Positions 9,288-19,300 of a stretch of 48,160 nucleotides of DNA are shown piece after piece. The position numbers and the translations under genes were made by a program. The notes beneath the pieces are model-generated. The model did no database searches, was not told the origin of the DNA, and saw only the letters and a program-made list of their open reading frames with translations. How positions within the stretch are numbered: the first letter of the stretch is position 1; every line of letters begins with the position of its first letter. This stretch comes from Pelargonium nanum. Taxonomy: Eukaryota > Streptophyta > Magnoliopsida > Geraniales > Geraniaceae. Location: the NCBI GenBank assembly GCA_036897485.1, contig JAYMTF010000163.1:1-48160 (forward strand), given 5' to 3'.

Positions 9288-12272
9288 CTAGAGAATTTGG
9301 TCGGAAAGGGACGGTAGGCGCCGGAAAAAGTTGACAGGAACCGAGGGCATGTCGTCGCGGAACCTTGGGAGTCGGAGGTAGTAGAAACCGGATCCCAGAA
9401 CGTAGGCCTTGAACGGCACCACATAGAACAGTAACGACGCAAACAAGCAGAACACTACAAATATACCAGTTGCTCTTGGATCTCTCCAGTTAAACAATGC
9501 ATCTAGACGCTCTCCTTGTGCCGCCACGTCACCTAATAAAGTCTGGGCCCGCCCAGCCAGCGCCCGCAGCCTATCGTACCTGATCCGAACATGATCCGGT
9601 GATCGTGTGGATGGGAAGCCATCAAGCTCCTCGTCGAGCTCGTCCGGGCCCACAGCGTCCACGTAGGATAGCCTGGGGTCCATGTTGAGTGGAAACCTTG
9701 GGCGATAGCGAAATCTCAGCGCTAGGATCAAGAAGGCGTACATAAATATTGTGGGGAGCACTAGATGGGGACATAAAACAACGGCCACCAGCAGCACGTG
9801 CATTAGGACTGTAGTGGGTGGGTGCACCCACGTGCGTATCCCGTCCAGCCAACGAGCCAGCGTGGCGGCTCGGCTCAGGCAACCCACGACCCGGAACCAG
9901 TTGGCCTTGCTCCGCCTCATGCTCCACATGTGCGTGTCCGAATCCAACATGTACTGGACCACCTCCTGACCCACCGGCGGCCCGGCCCGAGAGAGCCGAG
10001 CCGTCACGATTCGCATGGCGGTGTGGCGCAGGATGTCTTGCTGGGCCGGACCCATTGGTCGCACGTAGTGCATTCTCGGTAGCATCGGTCCGGTGTATGC
10101 TTGGATGAGACTAACCCACGACGAGCAAGAGAACCGTAGAGCAATCTCAATTTCTCCCATTTTCTTGGCCCCACCTGGAAGCAGTACTGTGCAGGAGTAC
10201 GAATTCAAGTACACCCGATTCGTGTCCAGAGTCGAGAGCCGTACACGTATCTTCCCGACCCGAATATCCTTCCCGGGTTTCCCTGCTTCGTCGCGCTTGT
10301 ACCTTCCGTTATCGAACACGCCTATTGTGAGCACCGTACATGGATCGTACACATCCCACGTGTACTGCTCGTTCCACCGTGGATTAAACCGATCAAGAAT
10401 CGTCCTGGTTCGGACCCACTTCGGACCGTACTTGGCCACCACGTAGGCATCGGTGGTCCCGCGAGTCCCGTCCTTGGTCTTCACCGGAAGCAAATTGGTG
10501 GCGCCGCGGATCCCAACTTCGAGCAACCCGATTGGAGCTTTGGCGAGCTGTTTCGCCGCAGGACGGACGTCGCTGGTCACGTGAGCCGCCTCGTCAAGCA
10601 CGTGATAGCCTCCCTCCAAGCATACCTTCACGTGGATCCTTCCCGTATAGGGCCGGTTCTCACCGCCAACCAAATTGAACCACTTGGATTTTGGCTCCAT
10701 CCTGTCGTCTGTTCTCCTGTCAACGCTTGGCACGTGTATCTTAGCATGGCCCACAGGTGCCCCGTTGCTCACATCCTCCACTGTAACAATCAGAAGCGGC
10801 CCGAACCCCCCACCCGCCACAAATACCAAATCCTCGTTCCAAGTCGGGTTACCGGAGCTCGACGAGGAAGAGCCCACGGTAGTTCGACCCGTTTTGAAAA
10901 GTTGGGGTCCGAGTTGAGCTTTGACGTAGAGGTCAGGATTCCGAACCTTAGGAGGCTCTGTTCCCGAACCTAGCTGCAAATCCTGGGTCTGGATAACCGT
11001 TAATCTCAAATACCACAGCTTCGGAGACAAGTAAACCTTGGCTCGTGTCTCCGGTATCAAGCCGCCGGAATCAGACTGCCAAGCTTCCTGAAACGCCTCG
11101 TCTGCCTGAGTTCCTAACCAGACGGCGAGCATGACGTCATTTCCCGGTGTCTTCTCAGAATCCAAAGTGTACCATTGCGGAGCCAGAGGACTGTCTGGTG
11201 GCACTCGCTTCGGCACCTCCTGCAAATCAAAAGACACAGTCCCCAAACAGCTTTCCGTACTCTGGTTGTCTTCTTTCTTCTCCTCCACCCACACCGATGC
11301 TTCGAGGGAGCTAGAGTTTAGAGCGTCTTTATCGAAGGCGAAAACTTGATCCCAATCTTTTCCGGTCTGGCTCTTGGTCTTTATACTATGCGTTCCTATC
11401 ACAAGCTTCGCGTATATCGGAGATGCCGTTTCTGAATTCGCTCGTTTTGCCTTCACGACACGAACGTACAGAAATGGCATTCTGTCGACCAGATCGTACG
11501 CACTGCGACTCCGATCATTGGCCGGAGATCGGAGTTCAATGTCGTTCATGCCGAGATCGGGCCTTTTAGCAGTCACAAGAGCCTTCTCTTTGTCTTGATT
11601 CGGCTTGTCCGTTTGAGCAATCGCCGGATTAGCTACCTCTGCTGGCGGAGGCGCAGCCGCAGGAGTCTCTTCTGTTTTCTTCTCCTCCGTCTTCGGCTTC
11701 TCCTCTGTTTTGGCTTCTTCCTTGGGCTTTACATCTTCCTTCTTTTCCTCTGCTTTCTCTTCCTTCTTCTCCCCCTCTTTAGCGTTTTCCGGCGGCTTCT
11801 CCTCTGCAGCAGCAGCAGGCGCAGACTCGTCCTTCTTCTCCTCCTGCGCCGGAGCCGCCGCATCGGCGGCAGGCGGATCATCGACGAAAAACACTTTCAG
11901 CCCTAGCTCGCCTTTAATCTGCGAGAAAACGCTCCTCTTCTCCAAGGGGAAGTAAACGAGAGCCTCGGATCCTGACTTGGCAAACGCGGTACCGGCAATT
12001 TTAACCTTGCCGAGAAAAGTGTTGCGCTTACCGGTCTTTTTGTCGTTGTAGAGACTGACCTCTAAGGTTTCGGAGGGCATGGACTCGGTATCGTGGACCA
12101 GGAACTCGAGGCGCTCGTCCCACTGCGGGTTCAGGTCCCTGAACTTGGTCTTGGTCCGGCGTCTCTGGCCGTCGAAGTCGACGATGGCGTAGGCACTGGC
12201 CGTGCCTTGGCCGTCTTTTGGCATTAGATTCTTTGCGCTGCAGACCTCGACGATCAGCTTCCGAGTGCCCAT
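9288..12272 (-). CDS. Multiple C2 domain and transmembrane region protein (MCTP), QUIRKY / MCTP15-16 type
   Basis: A single intronless frame of 994 codons starts at ATG 12272 and stops at TAG 9290-9288. Domains in order are: C2A about 4-130; a Lys/Glu/Pro/Ala-rich linker about 132-262; C2B about 266-390; C2C about 418-555; C2D about 582-715; then the plant phosphoribosyltransferase C-terminal (PRT_C) region. Two hydrophobic segments lie near 820-850 and 935-960. The signature MHYVRPMGPAQQD (735-747) is typical of plant MCTPs. These proteins tether the ER to the plasma membrane, many at plasmodesmata; QUIRKY acts in cell-to-cell signalling through the receptor kinase STRUBBELIG. The charged linker after C2A and the four C2 domains point to the MCTP15/16 branch. 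I cannot separate QKY (MCTP15) from MCTP16 here. The gene is much richer in G+C than its surroundings, and its open antisense frames are shadows. Confidence 0.93.
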   Translation of the reverse strand: MGTRKLIVEVCSAKNLMPKDGQGTASAYAIVDFDGQRRRTKTKFRDLNPQWDERLEFLVHDTESMPSETLEVSLYNDKKTGKRNTFLGKVKIAGTAFAKSGSEALVYFPLEKRSVFSQIKGELGLKVFFVDDPPAADAAAPAQEEKKDESAPAAAAEEKPPENAKEGEKKEEKAEEKKEDVKPKEEAKTEEKPKTEEKKTEETPAAAPPPAEVANPAIAQTDKPNQDKEKALVTAKRPDLGMNDIELRSPANDRSRSAYDLVDRMPFLYVRVVKAKRANSETASPIYAKLVIGTHSIKTKSQTGKDWDQVFAFDKDALNSSSLEASVWVEEKKEDNQSTESCLGTVSFDLQEVPKRVPPDSPLAPQWYTLDSEKTPGNDVMLAVWLGTQADEAFQEAWQSDSGGLIPETRAKVYLSPKLWYLRLTVIQTQDLQLGSGTEPPKVRNPDLYVKAQLGPQLFKTGRTTVGSSSSSSGNPTWNEDLVFVAGGGFGPLLIVTVEDVSNGAPVGHAKIHVPSVDRRTDDRMEPKSKWFNLVGGENRPYTGRIHVKVCLEGGYHVLDEAAHVTSDVRPAAKQLAKAPIGLLEVGIRGATNLLPVKTKDGTRGTTDAYVVAKYGPKWVRTRTILDRFNPRWNEQYTWDVYDPCTVLTIGVFDNGRYKRDEAGKPGKDIRVGKIRVRLSTLDTNRVYLNSYSCTVLLPGGAKKMGEIEIALRFSCSSWVSLIQAYTGPMLPRMHYVRPMGPAQQDILRHTAMRIVTARLSRAGPPVGQEVVQYMLDSDTHMWSMRRSKANWFRVVGCLSRAATLARWLDGIRTWVHPPTTVLMHVLLVAVVLCPHLVLPTIFMYAFLILALRFRYRPRFPLNMDPRLSYVDAVGPDELDEELDGFPSTRSPDHVRIRYDRLRALAGRAQTLLGDVAAQGERLDALFNWRDPRATGIFVVFCLFASLLFYVVPFKAYVLGSGFYYLRLPRFRDDMPSVPVNFFRRLPSLSDQIL

Positions 12273-12453
12273 TTTTGCACTGAATATTGTATTTTTTGCT
12301 CAGCTCAATTGTCTGGAAAGTAGTTAGAGAGAGAGAGTAGAAAGTTGAAGGTAGGAGGGAGAGAGAGAGACGAGCTCTGATTTGATTTGTTTGGTTTGGG
12401 TGTCCGTTGATAAAGTGGTGGGGTATAAAAAGGAACTAGGGTGGGGGAGCGTG

Positions 12454-12494
12454 GACACGTCAGTATTGACACGTAGGAAAAGATCGACCACGTG
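12454..12494 (-). promoter_or_regulatory. ACGT-core / G-box cluster upstream of the MCTP gene
   Basis: Two GACACGT sites (from 12454 and 12469) and a palindromic G-box CCACGTGG (12488-12495) lie 180-220 bp upstream of the MCTP start codon. ACGT cores are bound by bZIP and bHLH factors and, when clustered, are often linked to ABA or light response. Function is inferred from motif only. GA-rich runs at 12328-12375 (CT-rich on the coding strand) mark the probable leader. Confidence 0.45.
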
Positions 12495-12600
12495 GCGTGA
12501 TCCTGTGGAAGAGAGGATTTCGATGGATAGAGCAACGTGGGGGAGCTGAGCGCCGTGTCTGGTGCTGCTGCTGGGTTTTATTCGACTGTGCTACTTATCG

Positions 12601-15520
12601 TTGGAAGGGAGGTTGTGAGTTTGGACGAGCTTTACCCTTTATTTACGCATAATGCCATTACTGTTTAATTAATAGCTCTGACGAATAGTGGAAAATCTCG
12701 TGAGTCATGATAAATGCATGGATCGGTACCATAACGGCATAACCATATATTTTGCATTGGTCGGTACCATTTTTACAGTATTCATCAATTTGCCATTTTA
12801 TTCCTTCTGCATTCAGTTACTACAGTAAAAAAAAAAACGATTTTCGTGGTGCCTCATGAGTGAAATCAACGGACAAAAATGACAAATTTTAGTATCATAA
12901 TGTATAGAATATGCTACGTTTATAAAATGACAAAAATGTTTTTTTTTTCACATCTAATTTTGATTGTTTATTTACTCTAAAATAAGCATATAGATTATAC
13001 TTTAAATTGTCAATTTTAATCTCACATTTATGTTTGATGTTTGTACCTTTTTCATCAATTTAACTTATTATCAAGTAAATTTTTCTTTACTGTCTCTCAA
13101 TTTGTAGTGCTAATTTATGTAATATTCAAATTGTTAATTTTGATATTCATCAATTTAACTCGTTACGTGGTGTTCATTTTTATAATATTGTTCAACCATA
13201 CCGTATATTTGTATTTGCATCTATTTGAATGATGATTTGTAATGTTGTATTTGCATTTGTTAATATACAGCCCAACTTATTTATTTATATATATTATACA
13301 CAGAGAATACATGCATGCATCCGTTGCACACTCAATATAATTAAATTACTCAACATAAAAAGTGCAAGTACCAAAGAATCAAAGGATAGTACTTTTTCTT
13401 TTTCTAGAAATAGTCTTATTTTTTAGGGCTAATTTTGATATTATTGTTCATTAACACATCAATTTCATCATATTTTATCACATGCAAAGCATGTGAACTC
13501 CAATTTTTATTTTCAAAAAAATCTCTATCTTACCCTTTTAATTTTTTCTCTCTTACCCATTTCATGGTATATGTCATTATAAAATATAATATTGATCAGA
13601 GATTACAATTTAAGTTTTGAATCACATTTTCAAATTCGAGTTGAAAATTTTTGACGAGAAACGGACCAAAAGAGTGCAAGTCAGGTTTCGATTTAAAAGC
13701 TAAAGTATGTAGAGCTCAATTATGTAGGCATGCAATAGTAAAAGCCATGGATACTAATTACCCTTATTTTTCAAAAGCTTTATTAATAATGGTACGAGAG
13801 TTAGGAATCTCGTTAATGCCTTAGTCTCATTTAAAATACATTCGAATTGACTCCAAATAGTAAAAATTTAACACGTCACAAATATATATTTGTTACATTG
13901 TACTAGAAATGACTAATATAGAGATGTTAGATATTTAAATTAAATAGATTATATGAAATCTGACCAAGTGGTTAAGTGAAACACGTACTATAAATTAACA
14001 TAAACGAAGATACTCTGACCATAAAATTCAGCTAAATTGGAGTGTTAAAGTTTGTGTACATATAAAAATAAGTGCTGCAAATATGAACGTTGGTCTGTTA
14101 TTGTGCACAACATTGGCATTTTTCTGAGTCGGCAGCAATATAAAAAAACACAACTAGTAGTAGTAATTAGTAAAGAAAGTGGGTGAGAAGTTGAACACGT
14201 TGAAGTCACCGATCTTTGTCTGAAAAATTATTACCTTAATTAGCAGGTAAGTACGGTCACGGCACTAACACTTTTGTATGTCTTTTACTATATATATTGT
14301 GTATTCGTGTGGATGCTCCTCTTTCTCTCTCTCTCACAACAATAATTTTATACTCAGCTGCTTATATAAGATCGAACCATTAAATGGCAAGTTGTTGCAG
14401 GCTACTACTGTCTACTGCAAATATCAACGGTTATGTTTTTATTTTGGTTGTATATATATGCTCCCTTTTGTTATATTCCTTCTTACAAACTAGCTAGGTA
14501 ATATAAAAAAGTTATTGTTCTCTTGCAATTGGAGTTATTATATGTTAACTTAATTAGGTTGTTTAGCTTTCTTCGCAGGAGGAAATATCATGGACGTCAA
14601 TATTGGAAAATCGGCCACGAAACATTAAATTTTTCATTGTTGATACAATTCATTGTTAATACAGTTTAGCAGCAAATCTAAATTTATTGTTATCTTGATA
14701 GACGCAATTAATCGTTAATTAATGAAATAAAAACATACGTCAGTCATATTGTTATGACTATTTCAAGTTGATGAGTACACGTGGAAACTTTGGAAAGTGT
14801 TTGGAAGCTTATTTTTCAAGTTTATCAAGCCAAGGCGCAAAGTGAACAGAGCCTCTTGGCATTTAGGTCAATTGCAATTTGACTGGCCAAGTTGCAACAT
14901 ACCTTCCCCGGTTTGTGACTAGACCTTGGGAGAACAGAAAGAAGTCGACTCAATGTCATAGGATTGCTTGGAGCCTAAATTGATCATCCAAGAAATGGGG
15001 GATCGATCTACAATAGGTTTCGATAGCTTTATTTTTCTTCTTTGAGCTTTTATACCATTAAATTAAATTGGATTTTCAATTTTTTTTTTATGGTGAACTA
15101 AAGCTAATGTATGTATATTGCTATAAAAAAGATGTGTGAATATAGAAAAACTTTCATGAAGCAAAAAATTATATTTATACTTGAATTGATTTATTGGTAT
15201 TTTAATAAAAAAGAGGGACAAAATTAATTTTTGTATTCAAATGGTGCGAGACATTTTTTTTATTATAAAAAATGATAGTATTAAAGACATTTAAGATAAT
15301 AAATGGAAGGTAGAAAAATCACGCGTCTCACTAGGAAGATTCACTAGAATTTAAAATATCATGAACTCGGAGCACATTTGAGAATCATATTTCTTCTTGA
15401 TTTGTTTTTATCCAACATAATATTTTACGCTGGTCAATAACTTGTATGTATCATCCTTCTCTCATCAAAATAATGAATTCCAGTCGATATCTTAATGATT
15501 TGTAAATTAAACGACCGACA
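12601..15520. other. AT-rich intergenic spacer between the MCTP and BRF1 genes
   Basis: Nearly 3 kb with strongly AT-rich composition and only short open frames rich in Phe, Ile and Leu, as expected from base composition. I see no family signature, no RNA gene and no transposon with both ends. Confidence 0.5.
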
Positions 15521-15758
15521 AACCCAATATTGTCTCAAAACTCAAAGATCAAGATCTTGCTAGTTTAATTTGAATGTAAAAACCAAATCACCGACGTTTT
15601 AAACCCGATATTGTATCAAAAATGAAATATCAATATCTCACTAGTTCACTTTGAGTTTAAAAACTAAATCACTAAACCCAACATTGTCTCAAAACTCAAA
15701 GATCAAGATCTCACTAGTTTACTTTGAGTTTAAAAACTAGATCACCGACGTTCTAAAA
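15521..15758. repeat. Three tandem copies of a 73-83 bp unit
   Basis: Units start at 15521, 15602 and 15675, each opening AACCCRAYATTGT and closing near TAAAAACYARATCAC. Units 1 and 3 share the stretch TCTCAAAACTCAAAGATCAA. The middle copy is the most diverged. I see no coding capacity. Confidence 0.8.
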
Positions 15759-15829
15759 GTTGAAGAAAAGGCCAAGTATTCAAACTTTCATTTTGAATAA
15801 AATAAAATAATAATTATTGAGTAAGATGC

Positions 15830-16105
15830 GAGTTTGGTGATTCAGGCGGTTAAGACTGGAGGAAGCATTTCAGTGCCTTTGGTCTTGTTATAGGTGACAT
15901 TCTGTCAATTTCAGCTACTTTCTCTAGTTTGGATTTCGTCTTTGCTCGTCGTTCGGCAAATGAGGCAGCCCACTTACTAGCTAGGTCATCCCGTAATGTA
16001 ATAGACGTAGCTTGTTGGTCGGGACCTGCGAGTCCTATTGATTTATATGTTGGTCTCTTTGAATTAATAAAACATACTCTTTTGCTGTCAAAAAAAAAGA
16101 AAAAT
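15830..16105 (+). mobile_element. 5'-truncated LINE remnant: RNase H-like C-terminus and poly(A)
   Basis: From about 15880 the frame reads GLVIGDILSISATFSSLDFV and then FARRSANEAAHLLAR. This is the typical end of the RNase H-like domain (RVT_3 type) in plant non-LTR retrotransposons. Upstream the match continues in another frame (VIQAVKTGGSIS from 15837), so the copy is frameshifted. An A-rich tail at 16090-16106 follows a short 3' region. It is a dead 3' fragment ending about 225 bp before the BRF1 start codon. Confidence 0.75.
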
Positions 16106-16203
16106 TGCAAGTAAAAGTTAAACTGCTCTAAAAGACTTCAACAACTTAAGTTTTAACCGGATTAACAGAAACCATTTTTACCGTTTATTATTTTTATTTT
16201 CCC

Positions 16204-16216
16204 ATATAAACCCTAA
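16204..16216 (+). promoter_or_regulatory. TATA-like ATATAAA joined to a telo-box AAACCCTAA, BRF1 promoter
   Basis: ATATAAA (16204-16210) overlaps AAACCCTAA (16208-16216), about 117 bp upstream of the BRF1 ATG. The telo-box AAACCCTA is a known element of plant promoters for ribosomal-protein and translation genes. Its presence before a gene for the RNA polymerase III initiation machinery fits co-regulation with those genes. The functional reading is inference. Confidence 0.45.
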
Positions 16217-16332
16217 TCAGTAATTACCAAACCTCTGGACTCTCTCCCAACTTCATCTCCTTCGTCTTTTGTCTTTACAATATTATCCTCCCAAATCTCG
16301 GAAATCACTTTCCTTTTACAGATTTTCCAAGA

Positions 16333-19300
16333 ATGGTGTGGTGTAAATATTGCGGGAAGAGCGTCCGCGGCAATCGCCCCGACGACAGTGTCCTGTGAGT
16401 ACCACCTCAGCTGTCTCCATTTTCAATTTAATTTTGAAGCTAAAGTTGCTTGTTTTGGCCTTGTATTCTGTAATTTGTAGATGCTGTGAACTTTGTGGGA
16501 GGGTGTTGGAAACTGATAACTTCTCACATGAACCCACCTTTGTCAAGAATTCATCTGGACAGGTGTGACTATTTTCTTTCTTGGTTTTTTATTTTCAACC
16601 ATGTCTTTAACTTGAAACAGGGTTATTATGTTAGTGAATTTGAGAACTTAACCTTGTTGCAACTTGCAATGGTTGTTTTGGAAGCTAGAATTGAATCTTA
16701 TACCATGATCTATATGTTTTTGATGTTTGCTTTTGGGTCTATAATCGTTTTGGTTCATTTAGAATAAATTCTTGGATTGTTTGTCAGGATGCTCTATTCT
16801 GGTGATTCGTGGACTATCTTTAGATTTTGAATGTTCAAGGTGTAGAGTTTAGTGATATTTGTTTGGGATGGAGTTTTTCAACCCTTTGGAATCCATAGAT
16901 AGCAGATAAAGTCAACTGTCCTCACACTAGAAGGTCAATTTGATGATTCCCAGTTTCAAGCTGGTTTGTATATATTGCTGTTTCGAAATGATTCTGTGAC
17001 ATTAGCTGGCCTGACATTGCTCATTTTAGAGCATGCTGGCGCTGTGAATTTGAAGCTAGCAAGATTCTTCTTGTTGACTCGGTCATATATAGGACCAGCT
17101 GATATTTTGACCCGATCCACTGGGTTTATCGGAAAAAAGGATATGTGTTATTAGTTTGCTTTTTCTAATCATGTCTTTCTGTTTATTTGTAGAGTCAATT
17201 GTCTGGAAATTTTGTGAGGACTATTCAAAGTGATGAATCACTTTCACGTGAAAGGACACTGAATAGAGGTATGCTTTATTATACATTATTTTGAGTTGTA
17301 AGAAGTCCATAATTATCTTCTTCATGAGAATGATTATTGTAGTAACTTTGTTCCTGCTTATCAAAAAACTTTGTTCCTGAAAGAAACTTAAATGTTGAGA
17401 AAATTTATTTGTAGTTAGGGAGCTTATTTATCATATGATGTTTTCGTTTTGATTTATAACTTCCATACATCCAAAAACTAATCTCCTTGTCATGAACCGT
17501 AATTAGTGATGTTCAGTCTAAGATGGATTTTAAACTTGATATTGACGCTACTGTCACTTTTGCTCATGACAAATTAGTTTCTTCATATTGCAACTGCCAT
17601 AGTTTATATATATATTTTGACTTTCAAGTAGTATTTCTCATAATAGACTAATACTCAATATTGTTAAATTATTGTGCAATCTAAATATCTAATGCTAGAT
17701 GGATTCAACTGTATGAGTAAATAGTTGGAAATAACAATACTTATTAGGTCAAAGTGTTAAACTGCTAGTATAATCATCATACGTGAGCAAATACAAAGTT
17801 ATGTTTCTAAAACCTTGAATTTTATGCATATGCATTTTTACTTGCCTTTAAACTTGTAAAACTTTGAACAATATTGTTTGTGTTAACTCCCTATGATCTT
17901 GCAGTTCACGATGAGATGAGTTATATGTGGCATGGACTAACCGAGGATCAAAATGTAGATATAGTTCAACAAGCTATGAGATTTTATAGAGTACGATCTC
18001 ATAGATCTAAGCATTATCACTATTAGATATCTATTCATTTTCCGTCAATTTATTTATCAATTTTGTGAACTATTTGAGTTCTTTTGCAGATAGCTCTCGA
18101 ACGAAATTTTACTAAGGGGCGTAGAACAGAGCAAGTACAGGCTGCTTGTCTTTACATTGCATGTCGGTATGCGAATAGTTGAGCTGTTGTCTTTGTGTTA
18201 TCATATACTCTGTATGTTACAACATTACTTTCTCATGAAAGAAAGAGCACGAACATTTAAAAAATTAAAATTAAAGAGAGAGAAGATGGACCTCCTCTAT
18301 ATGAGTCTATTTGGAGTATAAACTTGAGGGAGGTCAAATGTTTAGATTCTTGTGTGTAAAAATCTACTTAAAAAGTTCAGTATGATGAGATATTATGTCC
18401 ATGCTAAGTCTTCAATCACGTCTGCTCTGTCCTGTACAATTTCACTGATGATATCTTGTTCTGACACACTACCTAAATGCCGTATTTCAGGGAAAACAAG
18501 AGGCCATATCTTCTCATTGATTTTTCACATTACTTGCAGATAAATGTGTGAGAAACCTTTTCATTTATCTGTAATTTTTTTGTTATCTTTCCCTTCATAT
18601 ACCTCTATCACTTGTCAGTTTCAATTGCTTTATGTGATATTTGCTGCAGTTATGTGCTAGGTGCTGTATTTCTGCAGCTTTGCAGAGTGCTTAGGCTTGA
18701 AGAGCATCCCATTGTTCAAAGACCAGTTGATCCCTCCCTATTTATGTATAAATTTACTGCTGGTAAGTTATGGGACCAATTTGACTCTGATTAGTTATTT
18801 GTATGTTATCTAACCGTTGATAGCAATTTCATGAATATTGTCTATTGTACTGGAATCTTTTCTAACATGCTGCATCATATATTTATAAATGTTGAATTGA
18901 AGAATTTATGATACTGGACTGGAGCAAGGAACAATATCTTAATCTGTTGTTTTACTTTTATATTCCTTTCACTTATATTAAGATAACATAAACTTCCTAA
19001 ATAGAGTTAGTAAGAAGTCTCTTTTATTTTTGTATTAACGCCATCTCCTGAAAACACACTTGTTCTTGATCTCACAGATGATCTTGCCCCATTAACTAAA
19101 TATCCTCTTCTTGCATATTTGTTATTTCTTCAACCTGTGCTCTTAGATCTCATGGTGCATATGTAAAATCTTTATGATATTCAAGTATTTGGTGTAGCTT
19201 TTTGTCCACATTTTGAAAAGGATTGTTGAAGTGGGTGAAATAAGTCCCACATCGGTAAAATATAAAGGAAAGTAGCTAAATATAATGGTGCAAGTGAAAC

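Noticed and set aside
9751..11955. Many + strand open frames across the MCTP gene
   Set aside because: They are antisense shadows of a G+C-rich coding region. None shows a domain, while the minus frame is a complete family match.
19240..19270. snRNA gene promoter (CCCACATCG upstream element followed by ATATAAA)
   Set aside because: The TATA-like sequence is only a few bases from the element instead of the usual 25-35 bp, no snRNA-like transcript sequence follows, and the segment belongs to a dispersed repeat.
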